This document shows positions 17,547-27,700 of a stretch of DNA of 64,000 nucleotides, piece by piece. The position numbers were made by a program, and so were the translations under genes. Origin of the DNA: Roseovarius sp. 217 (GTDB taxonomy: Bacteria > Pseudomonadota > Alphaproteobacteria > Rhodobacterales > Rhodobacteraceae); NCBI RefSeq assembly GCF_000152845.1, contig NZ_CH902584.1, positions 1,913,815 through 1,977,814 on the forward strand, in the 5' to 3' direction. Position 1 is the stretch's first letter. Each line of letters begins with the position of its first letter. A model generated the notes under the pieces. It searched no databases. It saw only the letters and a program-made list of their open reading frames with translations, and was not told the origin of the DNA.

Positions 17547-18686
17547 ATGCATCGTTCCAAGAAGAGATTAGATGTTATCAGCCTTGTTTTGGTAGTTTCC
17601 GCTTTGGCGCTTGGCGGGTGTAGCGCGCCACCTCAAGTCATAGGTATCTCCAATCCAAGTATATCGGCAGAGTCCGTACCCAACATCACTCGACATCGCA
17701 TATTCATCACCACGACGCGAAGGCCATCAGATGAACCCGGTGCATTTCTGGGGCCGGGTCGAGCGCTAGAGCTTGGTGTTGCCTCGGTGGACGTTACGAT
17801 TCCTCCGACCCACATCACGGGGCAATTGGAACGCCCCAAGCAACTTCCGCCTGATCCGCGCAAGGAGTTTACGGTGATCAATCCGGTCACGTACCAATCC
17901 GACGCAGCACTGATTGCCGGAATCAACCGGGAACTGGCAAAACGGAAACCCGGCGACAGAAGGCTTCTTTTGTTCGTTCATGGCTTCAACAACACGGCCT
18001 CCGACGCCACGCTGAGGTTGGCACAATTTGTTGAGGATACCGGGTTCAAGGGTGTTCCCGTCCTGTTGACATGGGCATCCGCTGCCAAAGCCTCGCGCTA
18101 TGTCTATGATCTCAATAGTGCACTTATCGCGCGGGCGGCGGTGGGCGAGATCGCGGATATCTTGGTAAGGACCAATGCCGAGTCAAATGATGTATTTGCC
18201 CATTCGATGGGGACATTTCTCACTATGGAAGGACTGCTCGATCAGCAACAGAAAGGAGACCTTGGTCACCGCAACCCCATCAACCACATCATGCTGGCAG
18301 CGCCTGACATTGACTTCGACCTGTTTCGGACACAGTTGAAACAGCTTTCGCCCGAGATCCGCAAGAAGATGTTCATCTTGGTATCCAAGGATGACAAGGC
18401 ACTGCGCCTGTCGACGAGGATTGCGGGCGGGGTGCCACGTGTGGGGGTCGCAAACACCGCTGAACTCGAAAGTCTTGGCCTCACGGTCATTGACCTGTCC
18501 GAGATCAGCGATTCGTCATCAGGTAGTCATTCAAAATACGCAGGATCACCCGAGGTGGTTCAACTCATTGGGGCGGGTCTCAACTCGGTGAGCCGTTTCC
18601 ACACGGACAACAGATCGGCCGTCCAGCAAATCCTGGCTGCCTCACCCATAAGGATCTTTGGGAACGGAACGGGTTTTTCGAACTAG
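17547..18686 (+). CDS. Alpha/beta-hydrolase lipoprotein (DUF900 family)
   Basis: The protein (about 379 residues) begins with a lipoprotein signal peptide: basic MHRSKKR, a hydrophobic stretch and the lipobox ALGGC. An early ITTTRRPSDEP segment and LLLFVHGFNNTASDATLRLAQ, the strand and loop with the oxyanion region, are typical of DUF900 hydrolases. The nucleophile elbow appears as FAHSMGTFL (Ser in H-S-M-G), with an acidic residue in LAAPDIDFD. ATG at 17547 is preferred to an upstream GTG (17538) because it gives the cleanest signal peptide. It is predicted to be membrane-anchored and facing the periplasm. Substrate unknown. A good terminator follows, so it is transcriptionally separate from the next RTX gene. 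Confidence 0.82.
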   Translation: MHRSKKRLDVISLVLVVSALALGGCSAPPQVIGISNPSISAESVPNITRHRIFITTTRRPSDEPGAFLGPGRALELGVASVDVTIPPTHITGQLERPKQLPPDPRKEFTVINPVTYQSDAALIAGINRELAKRKPGDRRLLLFVHGFNNTASDATLRLAQFVEDTGFKGVPVLLTWASAAKASRYVYDLNSALIARAAVGEIADILVRTNAESNDVFAHSMGTFLTMEGLLDQQQKGDLGHRNPINHIMLAAPDIDFDLFRTQLKQLSPEIRKKMFILVSKDDKALRLSTRIAGGVPRVGVANTAELESLGLTVIDLSEISDSSSGSHSKYAGSPEVVQLIGAGLNSVSRFHTDNRSAVQQILAASPIRIFGNGTGFSN

Positions 18687-18996
18687 AGTACTTCCTTCGC
18701 GGAAGACTTTTTCGAATTGATCCGTCAGCGGCCGCGCAAAATAGGCCGCAGTTTGCTCTTGGGTGGAGAGATAGACTTCGGTCGGCGTGCCCGGCATCAC
18801 GGCTAGACCATTCAGCCTTGCAAACTCTTCGGGCGCTACAACTGATATTCAGGATTGTGAGATGCTGTCCGGTTTGCTTGTCGGATTTCGCATTTTCTGC
18901 TACTTTTGGCATCATATTATCTAGAGCGTTTTACGGAATGGTCATCATTTCGGACCCGAAGGAATTTTTACGATCAGCGACAAAGGAATAGGTCAA
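18687..18996. other. Intergenic region upstream of RTX protein 2
   Basis: These 310 bp contain the terminator of the upstream gene at the left end and an A/T-rich right end with an AAGGAAT ribosome-binding site about 10 bases before the RTX2 ATG. No additional gene is recognisable. Confidence 0.6.
18690..18713 (+). terminator. Rho-independent terminator after the lipoprotein hydrolase
   Basis: CTTCC (18691-18695), TTCGC and GGAAG (18701-18705) form a short hairpin starting five bases after the TAG stop, followed by ACTTTTT. The stem is only five pairs, but the position is ideal. Confidence 0.5.
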
Positions 18997-21900
18997 ATGG
19001 GTATTGAACTAGACGCCTACAAAGTCCGCACAGATCAAACAATTATAAGATTACAAGAACTTAAAGACATAACGTCAAGGATTGGTTTGCTTGTTTCCGC
19101 AGCCCAGTTCGGGGTCGCAAAATACAAAACCGCGGATAAAACCGCTGAAAAGATAGATGATTCCCTCTTCACGATAAAAAACCTTTTAACCGTCGCAGGG
19201 TTTGTCTCCCCACTCAAAACACCTGTTACTGCACTCCAACGGGTCTTGGACCGAATTGAGCCGCCAGTTGACAAGATCGATGACAAGTTTGACGAGATAA
19301 GTGGTAAGGATGACACCTCTACCCCCGCGACAGAAGGGGACGGCCAGTTTGTCGAGAATGTCGAGACTGGCCTGACCGCGGCGGGCCTCACGCTCGCTGT
19401 GGTCTCGGATTCACTGACGCTCCGCATAAGACAGCTTGAAATCGCCTCTGAAGCGACCGGAAGTTTTCGTCAGGCAATTGATGTCGCGACGCGCAGTGCA
19501 GAGGTTTGGAGCGGAACCTATACTGCCCTCAATTCTGCCATCGAAGCGCAGATGGCCGCGCGCAATGCTGTGATCGTGGGCGTTGAAAGCCTGTACACCA
19601 ATGTCAAAGCAGAGGTTGATGCCTTCCTTGCGGTGCTTGAGGACATCGACTTTGGGCAAATCCTAGGAGGATTGGTCGATCTCGAAGAAATCGGCAAGAT
19701 TTTTGATTTTCTGAGAACACCGCTCAGTGCCGCTGAAAGCCTCCTTGCCCCGATCCAGCCGCTCTTGAACGCTGTCGATTTTCTCATCGGGCTTATTGTC
19801 AATCCAGTCATAGATTTCGTCATCGAAACACTGAACCTTGACAACATTCTAGAGGCAACTGAAGCAGCAATTGATGCGCTCATTCCGTCCATTAACCTGT
19901 TGGATGCATTCGAACAGCTCATCCAGCCGCTACAGGACTTCCTGTTGGAATATATCGTGGATGCGCTGGGAACGATACCGCTTCTGGACACAGTGGAGTC
20001 AGCTTTCTTTGGCGGTGTTGTTGGTGAGGCTGATCTCGGCCCGACCGGATGGGGCAATGATGTCGGCAATGTGCTTGTGGGCGACGACGGCGACGACATT
20101 CTCGATGCCCTCGACGGGAACGACACGATCCTTGGCGGCGGTGGCAACGATGTCATCATCGCAGGGGCAGGCTCTGACCTTCTGAATGGCGGAGCGGGTG
20201 ACGATCTGTTCTATTTCGGGGCCAGTTTTACCGAATATGAACTGCTTCGCGACCCGGATACCGGGGATATTATCGTCAGCCATCTTGCGCCCCAGACCGC
20301 TGTCAATACCGGCATTGATACTCTGGTCGCGCTCGACGATGGGGATCATGTCGTCTTTACCGATATTTCGTTCACTGGGGCCGAACTGAACAATGCGCGG
20401 ATCGGCGGATCGGTTCTGAACGGCGATCAGGGTGGTGTGCCGACGGATGACTTGCTGTTTCTCAACTCATCGCGCCCTGAAAACCGGATCAACGGCTTTC
20501 ATGTCGCAAACGGGTTGCTGGGGGACGACCGGATTTTTGGTTCGATCGAGGCAGACCAGCTGAACGGTGGACCGGGCGACGATGTTCTGGTGCCGGGTCG
20601 TGGTGACGACCAAGCGAATGGCGGCACCGGCACCGATACGTTTCAGGTGCTCAGAGGGGCCAATTCCAGACTTAGGGTGGATCTGATCAACGGGACATCT
20701 TTTGGTCAGGGGCAGGACACCCTCAGCTCGGTCGAGAACGTCGTGGCGTCTCCCGATCAGGACCACACCGTGCGCGGGACCGATGGGGCCAACGCAATCT
20801 ACACCGGCGACGGGGTTGACATCATCACGGGACGGGCCGGCAACGACACGATTGATGCGGGCGGCGACGATGATTACATCATTGGTGGCGCCGGCGCGGA
20901 CGTGATCAACGCAGGTGCCGGCGGGATCGATGTCATGGTATCGGGCAGCGCTGCAGTGGCAGGCATCAGCGATCATTACATTGGCGGCGACGGGTTCGAC
21001 TGGGTATCCTACACCAGTTCTGCCAATACGATCCGGTTCGACATCAGCGATCAGGGCGACGATCCGAACCACATGCAAGTGTTCAACGCCTTCATGGGGG
21101 AAGTGGAGAACAGCGGCGCGGTGCGGATAAATGGTGCAGACCGCACCATCACCCGCTTCGACCTTAACGGAAACGAAGTCACCACCGACACCACCGACGG
21201 TGTCGAGGGTTTCATGGGATCGGATCTGGCCGATGTGTTGCTTGGCGCGCCGGATGTGACCTCCCTGCATGGCGCAGGTGGCGATGACACGATCCGCACC
21301 GGCGGGTCCACGAACATCTTCGGCGGCACCGGCGACGATTTGATCTATGTCGAAGAGGTGGAAGGCGGCTCGACTGCTCTACAGGTTGACGGCGGCGGCG
21401 GATCTGACACCATTTCGCTGGACGACGTCAGCGATGCACGCTGGTTCTTTAATGTGAACACAGCGATAGCGCTCACTCTGCGCGCCCACAAGACAACCGT
21501 CGAGGGCGAAGATCTGCGCAACGCGGGCGATGTGTTCTTTAACGTTAAACCGAGGGATTTCTCGGACCTGTCGTTCGGTAATTTCGCCGACCACGTGATT
21601 TTTGAACCTGGCGGCAGCTTTCCCGTCGTCTTCAGAATGCTGGACGGCAATGACCGCTTCGACGCTGAGAACGGATTTGCCGATGTTCACGCCGGGAATG
21701 GCAACGACATTGGCAATTTCGATGGCGGCGGCGGTGGCATCTTCCGCGGTGACGCAGGCGATGACTATGCTGCCTTCAATGACACGGGCACGGACAATGC
21801 CGCCCTCATGGGGGCCGACAACGATTTTGTTCAGATCGAACGGTTTCGCGGCCATGCTGATGGCAGCACAGGCTATGACACGATTTCCTTCGACGTCGCC

Positions 21901-24213
21901 TTTAGCTCTCGTATCGTGGCGGACCTTGCGGCCGGGACGGTGGCCTCTTTCAAGGGCGTCCCCTCAAGCAACGCCGATCAGGTCAACATGACCCTCGAAA
22001 ATTTCGAAGTGCTGATCGCCACGGAATTCAACGACCTGATCGACGGCAGCGCCCAATCGGAACAGATCCTGGGGCGGGGCGGCAATGACACGCTCAGGGG
22101 CGCGGGCGGCAACGACAAGCTCTTTGGCGGCAATGGCAATGACACGCTCGAAGGCGGTGCGGGGGATGACTTGCTGCACGGGGGCGCGGGCAGTGACAGT
22201 CTCGATGGCGGCGCGGACAGCGACACCGCGTCTTATGCCTGGGCCCGGCCCGGTAGCCTAACGGGGGCGATCATTGCTGACACGTTCGGGGCAGTGTCTG
22301 TCAATCTGGAGACGGGCATCGCGACGGGTGCTTTTGGCTCAGACACCCTGATTTCGATCGAAAACGTGATCGGCACCGGCGCCAACGACATCCTGCTCGG
22401 GAATGAACTGGACAACATGCTCTCGGGGGGTGCGGGAAACGACAATCTGGAGGGCTTGGGTGGCGATGACGTCCTGATCACCGGCTCAGGCGATGACACC
22501 GTATCAGCGGGCGCGGGCGACGACACCGTTGTCGTCGGCCTAGGCAACAAGAACCTCAACGGCGGGTCAGGGTTTGACACGCTCGATTTCGGCACAGTCT
22601 CGGGCGCCATCTCTCTGAACCTGGGCACCGGCACCTATACCGGCAGCCTGATCGACAGATCACCGCGTTGGGCGGATCTTGACCCCGACGGCGATGGTAT
22701 TGCCGAAAGCGACGGCACAGAGGCCCGCATTTTCAACAGCGTGGCGCTGACACCTCTGGATGTGTTCGAGGCCAACCCGATCCAATCCAACAGTGCGGAT
22801 GACCTGAGCCGGGTCTTGCCCACGCTCGGGGACGATGAATTCTCTGCCTTTCAGATTGCACTGGTCGATATCGAAACCTCCGCTTTTGGCAGCTTTATCG
22901 ACTTTGAGCGGGTGATCGGCGGCGACAGCGATGACGCCTTCACCGGAACAGGGGCAGCGAACCAACTCTCTGGTGGCGCTGGACAGGACAATCTGACCGG
23001 GCTTGCAGGCAACGATGAACTCAGCGGCGGTCTGGGCAACGATACGCTCAACGGCGGCGCGGACGATGACACGCTTGATGGGGGCGCAGGCAACGACAGC
23101 TTGCTCGGCGGCGCAGGCTTTGACCTGGCGATCTTTGCGGTGGCCTCGACAGAGGTGAATATCTCACAGGCGGATGGTCCTCTGACGCTCTTCTCGTCTG
23201 AAGGTGACGATACGGTCGATGGCATCGAGAGTTTCCGTTTCACGGATGCAACGCTTACGCTCGCTCAGGTTCTCGCCTTGCCGCCCGTTGGACAGCAAGT
23301 GACCGGCACGGCGGGGAATGATACGATCAATGGTGACGCGGGCGACGACACGCTGATCGGTCAGGGCGGGAATGACTCGATCCTTGGTCTTGGTGGAGAT
23401 GATGGCGTGTTCGGCGAGGCTGGCAACGACACGCTCTCTGGTGGCGATGGCAACGACTCGATCGCTGGGGCTGACGGCGATGATGTGGTCAACGGCGGGG
23501 CTGGCAATGACAATATCGGCGGCGGTTTTGGCAATGATACGATCAACGGCGGTGACGGCGATGACATCATGGGCGCGGGCTTTGGCGATGACAGTGTTGT
23601 TGGGGCTGCGGGCAATGACGTGGTTGCGGGTGGCGCTGGCAATGACACGCTTTCGGGCGGGTCTGGCGATGACAGCATGTCCGGCAGCTTTGGCAATGAT
23701 CTGATCAACGCCGGGGGTGGGGCCGATGACATCGGCGGCGGCGCCGGGCAGGATACGATTGATGCCGGCGCCGGAAATGATCGAGTTGGGGCTGGCGAGG
23801 GCGATGACAGCGTCTTTGGCGGCGACGGCAACGATTTTCTCGCGGGGGGTGGGCGCAACGACACCATCGACGGCGGGGCTGGCAACGATACGATCAATGC
23901 AGGAGCTGGCAATGACGTGATCACTGGCGGCACCGGCGCGGATCAGTTCGTGTTTGCATCCTTCTTTGAGGGCGAGGCGGATGTGGTCACCGATTTCGAG
24001 GATGGTATCGACAGCTTCTTCATCCGGCGGTTCGACCCCGATACCGGCATTGAGAATATCACCAACGGTGGCAACGGTCTGGCCGGATTCGTGGCGGCTA
24101 TGAATATCGTCGACACCGCAGCGGGCGCACAGATGACCGTCAACGGCAACACGATCCTCGTTGAGGGGATCACGGCGGCGCAACTGACGGTGGACGATTT
24201 CCAGTTCCTGTAA
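18997..24213 (+). CDS. RTX protein 2: helical N-terminus and nine RTX blocks
   Basis: This is a 1738-residue protein without a classical signal peptide. Residues 1-345 are strongly helical and amphipathic to hydrophobic, with long Leu/Ile/Ala runs such as NAVDFLIGLIVNPVIDFVI and no recognised family. RTX nonapeptide blocks lie at about residues 351-406, 504-548, 594-644, 743-784, 881-921, 1024-1073, 1124-1188, 1306-1374 and 1434-1648, separated by beta-rich linkers. Several linkers carry the SVNLETGIATG, DTLISIENVIGT kind of motif found in long RTX proteins. The final 90 residues (GADQFVFASFFEG ... VDDFQFL) are the shared secretion-type tail. The first 300 bp use markedly more A/T-rich codons than the rest. 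A hydrophobic helical front before RTX repeats recalls pore-forming RTX toxins, but no acyltransferase gene (hlyC type) is nearby and the role is open. Confidence 0.85.
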   Translation: MGIELDAYKVRTDQTIIRLQELKDITSRIGLLVSAAQFGVAKYKTADKTAEKIDDSLFTIKNLLTVAGFVSPLKTPVTALQRVLDRIEPPVDKIDDKFDEISGKDDTSTPATEGDGQFVENVETGLTAAGLTLAVVSDSLTLRIRQLEIASEATGSFRQAIDVATRSAEVWSGTYTALNSAIEAQMAARNAVIVGVESLYTNVKAEVDAFLAVLEDIDFGQILGGLVDLEEIGKIFDFLRTPLSAAESLLAPIQPLLNAVDFLIGLIVNPVIDFVIETLNLDNILEATEAAIDALIPSINLLDAFEQLIQPLQDFLLEYIVDALGTIPLLDTVESAFFGGVVGEADLGPTGWGNDVGNVLVGDDGDDILDALDGNDTILGGGGNDVIIAGAGSDLLNGGAGDDLFYFGASFTEYELLRDPDTGDIIVSHLAPQTAVNTGIDTLVALDDGDHVVFTDISFTGAELNNARIGGSVLNGDQGGVPTDDLLFLNSSRPENRINGFHVANGLLGDDRIFGSIEADQLNGGPGDDVLVPGRGDDQANGGTGTDTFQVLRGANSRLRVDLINGTSFGQGQDTLSSVENVVASPDQDHTVRGTDGANAIYTGDGVDIITGRAGNDTIDAGGDDDYIIGGAGADVINAGAGGIDVMVSGSAAVAGISDHYIGGDGFDWVSYTSSANTIRFDISDQGDDPNHMQVFNAFMGEVENSGAVRINGADRTITRFDLNGNEVTTDTTDGVEGFMGSDLADVLLGAPDVTSLHGAGGDDTIRTGGSTNIFGGTGDDLIYVEEVEGGSTALQVDGGGGSDTISLDDVSDARWFFNVNTAIALTLRAHKTTVEGEDLRNAGDVFFNVKPRDFSDLSFGNFADHVIFEPGGSFPVVFRMLDGNDRFDAENGFADVHAGNGNDIGNFDGGGGGIFRGDAGDDYAAFNDTGTDNAALMGADNDFVQIERFRGHADGSTGYDTISFDVAFSSRIVADLAAGTVASFKGVPSSNADQVNMTLENFEVLIATEFNDLIDGSAQSEQILGRGGNDTLRGAGGNDKLFGGNGNDTLEGGAGDDLLHGGAGSDSLDGGADSDTASYAWARPGSLTGAIIADTFGAVSVNLETGIATGAFGSDTLISIENVIGTGANDILLGNELDNMLSGGAGNDNLEGLGGDDVLITGSGDDTVSAGAGDDTVVVGLGNKNLNGGSGFDTLDFGTVSGAISLNLGTGTYTGSLIDRSPRWADLDPDGDGIAESDGTEARIFNSVALTPLDVFEANPIQSNSADDLSRVLPTLGDDEFSAFQIALVDIETSAFGSFIDFERVIGGDSDDAFTGTGAANQLSGGAGQDNLTGLAGNDELSGGLGNDTLNGGADDDTLDGGAGNDSLLGGAGFDLAIFAVASTEVNISQADGPLTLFSSEGDDTVDGIESFRFTDATLTLAQVLALPPVGQQVTGTAGNDTINGDAGDDTLIGQGGNDSILGLGGDDGVFGEAGNDTLSGGDGNDSIAGADGDDVVNGGAGNDNIGGGFGNDTINGGDGDDIMGAGFGDDSVVGAAGNDVVAGGAGNDTLSGGSGDDSMSGSFGNDLINAGGGADDIGGGAGQDTIDAGAGNDRVGAGEGDDSVFGGDGNDFLAGGGRNDTIDGGAGNDTINAGAGNDVITGGTGADQFVFASFFEGEADVVTDFEDGIDSFFIRRFDPDTGIENITNGGNGLAGFVAAMNIVDTAAGAQMTVNGNTILVEGITAAQLTVDDFQFL
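23671..24213 (+). repeat. Long direct repeat: 3' end of RTX2, copy also in RTX3
   Basis: Bases 23671-24213 align without gaps to 27507-28049 (constant offset 3836), covering the last RTX block and the whole C-terminal cassette. Long stretches are identical at DNA level, including most silent positions, by eye well above 90 percent. This is more alike than the rest of the two genes. Confidence 0.8.
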
Positions 24214-24752
24214 GGCTAAAAACGGAAAACTGTTCAATCGGGATGACGTCTTTTGAGACGCCAGGGATCGCGCCACTTTGGGTGTCACGAGAGACCGGAA
24301 GGCGGAACGACTGTTATGAATGAATTGTGTGCATGAGAGATCCTGTATCTTTGACCCAACCGACTTACCAATCTTCGGGGCCACAAGCCAAGGGATCAGA
24401 CTTATGAAAGGAGCGAGGATGGGTTCGTTTGGAAGTGGGACGTAAGATCTTGATTGTCCGGATGCCTATAGGGTCGATTTATATGGGAGTTGCCAGTGCT
24501 GCCTTTGTCCCTTTGATCACCAAAGAATGCTGGGACGTGGCGTAGATCACTTTCCAGATTCTCGCTTCAAAGCTCACAAGGCATAAAAGCCCTTTGAAAT
24601 AACGACAAAACTTTCATTTGCCAGATTTATTGCTGGGCTGTTACGATTTTGGAGAATTTTTTTCGTATCTGGTTTGTATCTACAGTGCCTTTGTTTCAAT
24701 TCACGAACAACGATTAAGCGCAATCTCTTAACTCTGGAATAGGGGGTATTCC
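24214..24752. other. A/T-rich intergenic region upstream of RTX protein 3
   Basis: These 539 bp show no recognisable gene. The right half (24590-24730) is A/T-rich and should contain the RTX3 promoter. The ribosome-binding site is embedded in an inverted repeat listed separately. Small hairpins near 24247-24260 lack a T-tract. Confidence 0.6.
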
Positions 24753-24766
24753 ATGTTAATTAACAT
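24735..24766 (+). promoter_or_regulatory. Hairpin enclosing the RTX3 ribosome-binding site, next to a palindrome
   Basis: TGGAATA (24735-24741), loop GGGGG (24742-24746) and TATTCCA (24747-24753) are a perfect 7-bp stem whose loop holds the purine-rich Shine-Dalgarno sequence. Its last pair uses the A of the ATG. From the ATG onward ATGTTAATTAACAT (24753-24766) is a perfect 14-bp palindrome. Together they cover the whole translation initiation region. This suggests structure-dependent control of initiation, which is inference. Confidence 0.6.
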
Positions 24767-27700
24767 CAGTACGACATCCATTGAAGAACGTGTAAGTTTC
24801 TCAAGCGGCGTGCTAGAGTTCAGTGTCACTCTTGATGAACCGTCAGAAGGCACGGTAACGGTCGATTTCCGCACTCGACAGGGAACGGCATTCGAATTTT
24901 CCGATTATACAGGAAGACTTGGAACCCTTACCTTTGCGCCGGGAGAAACCGTCAAGACAATCACCGTACAGACTGAGAGCGACAGCCTCGATGAAACGGA
25001 CGAGTTCTTGGAGGTGGAGCTTTTCAATCCCACCGGTGGTGGAACCTTTGCCAATAATGCAGATCTGGTTCGCGCGCTGGGCTGGATTGAAGATAACGAC
25101 GGCACGGTTGATGATCGCGCGATCGCTGTATCCGACCCGGTGATCGTCGAAGGTGACAGCGGAACCACTACAGCGCGGTTCACCCTGACGGTATCTGAGG
25201 CGTTTGGGGCGTCGACAGATATTGCCTGGAGCACTGTGAACGGGACGGCCACTGACGGATCAGATTTCACAGGCGCATCAGGCGTTGCGACATTCTTGCC
25301 CGGGCAAACCAGTGCGATTGTGAACATCGACGTGACTGGCGACAATGCCCTTGAGGTGGCGGAGACATTCGATCTCGTGGTGACCCCACCCCCTAACGTT
25401 TTCTCTGGCGGACGCGGTGCCGTAGGTACTGCGACAATCCTCGATGACGATGCAGGCGTGCGCACGATTTCGGTTGAAGATGCCACAATCGAGGAGCGCG
25501 TGGCATTTTCCAGTGGTTTGTTGCGTTTTGCCGTAACTTTGTCAGAGCCGTCGGCCGGGACCGTGACGGTCGGCTTTCGAACTCTGCAGGGAACAGCGTC
25601 CGAGTTCATGGATTTCACGGGTGCGATCAACACCATAACTTTTAACCCAGGTGAAACGACCCAATGGATCAATATCCAGACACTGAGCGATACACTCGAT
25701 GAGGTCGACGAATTCCTAGAGCTGGAATTGTTTGACCCGGTCGGAGCGGTGCTGGCAGGCGGTGGCGATCAAATACGTGCCACGGGCTGGATTCTCGACA
25801 ATGATGGTACGGCAGACGACCGAGCGTTGCAGATTTCTGATCCGATGATCCTTGAGGGCGAAGCCGTGCAGTTCACTGCGCGTCTTTCGCGCCCTGCCGA
25901 TGGCGACACGGTGGTGAGCTACACAACCTCGGGCGGAACCGCTCAGTCTGGCGTGGATTTCACCGCCGCCACTGGAGAGTTTATCTTCGCACCCGGCCAA
26001 ACCCTTGCTGCGGTGACTGTTGCGTCTACGGCGGATACGGCGGCAGAACGCGCTGAAAGCTTTGATCTTGTGGCGACGGCACCAAGTTCGACCGTGTTTT
26101 CTGGCGGGCGCGGGGCGGTGGGAACGGCCACGATCCTAGATGATGATGCTGGGCTTCGCACGATCTCGGTCGCGGATGCGTCCATCGAGGAGCGGACATC
26201 CTTTTCGAGCGGTTTGCTTCGTTTTGCCGTCACCCTTTCAGCGCCGTCTGCCGGGACTGTGACCGTGGATTTTCGTACAGTTCCGGGCACAGCGCAAACA
26301 TCAACCGATTTTACCGGTGCATCCGGCACGCTGACCTTTGCCGCCGGTGAGACAACCAAATGGATCAACATCCAGTCGCTGTCGGATACGCTCGACGAGA
26401 CCGACGAGGCCTTTGAACTGGTATTGTCTGAACCAACCGGAGCGGTCTTGGCGGGTGGAGTGTCAGAGCTAACTGCCGTGGGATGGATTCTCGACAATGA
26501 TGGCGCGCCTGAGGATCGGGCACTTTATGTCCCTGATGTGACCATAACCGAAGGGGATTCGGGCACTTCACAAGCAGTGTTTCAGGCCAGACTATCGCGC
26601 GCCTCCGACAATGACATTGACGTGGTTTACACATCGATCAGTCAAAGCGCCGTCGCGGGCTCGGATTTTCAAGCCACGAATGGCACGTTGACCTTTGCAC
26701 CGGGTCAGACAACCGGTGCGGTTTTCGTGCCTATCATTGGGAACGCTTTGCAAGAAGACACCATAGAGGAATTCCAGGTCAATTTCGCTCCTGATGTGAC
26801 GAGCGTCTTTAGCGGTCCTGGGTTCAATGCGACGGGTACAATCTTCGACAATGATTTTTCTAACACCCTTCCAACGGGAGCTGTCACCCTGAATGGATCA
26901 GTTGTTGCAGGTAGCACGCTGACAGCGAATACGTCGTCGGTCGCAGACGTAGACGGTTTGGGACCATTCAGTTTTCAGTGGTTGCGCAATGGCGAGGCCA
27001 TCGACGCGGCGACTGGGGACTCCTACACGCTCCTTACACTCGACATCGGATCCGAGATTGCCCTTCGGGTCGCCTACACGGATGGCGAAGGCACAAATGA
27101 AACGCTGATTTCTTCGGCGTCGCTGGTTGCTCCGGTACCTGGAACAGAAGGAAACGATCTCATTCTTGCAGGTCCTTTGGGCACTCTTCTAGAGGGATTG
27201 GGTGGAAACGATACGCTTATTGGCGGTGACTCAGACGATACTATCGCTGGTGGCGATGGGGATGACAGTATCGAAGGAGGTGGTGGGGATGACAATATTT
27301 CTGCCTCGGATGGCAATGATTTCGTGGATGCGGGCGCTGGCAATGACAGCGTGGGCGGTGGCATCGACAACGACACGATCATTGGCGGAGACGGAGATGA
27401 TGTCATGGGGTCGGGCTTTGGCGACGATTCCGTGTCGGGCGGTGCTGGCAATGACGTGGTGGCAGGCGGTGCCGGGAATGATACGCTCGAGGGTGGCGAT
27501 GGCGCAGACAGCATGTCCGGCAGTTTCGGCAATGATCTGATTTTTGGCGGCGCTGGGGCTGATGACATCGGCGGCGGCACCGGGCAGGACACGATTGATG
27601 CCGGTGCCGGAAATGATCAGGTTGGGGCTGGCGAGGGCGATGACAGCGTCTTTGGCGGCGACGGCAATGACTTTCTCGCGGGGGGTGGGCGCAACGACAC

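Noticed and set aside
23164..24384. 406-residue minus-strand frame opposite RTX2, and a similar one at 27231-28175 opposite RTX3
   Set aside because: Same repeat-driven antisense shadow; the two resemble each other only because the plus-strand tails are duplicated.
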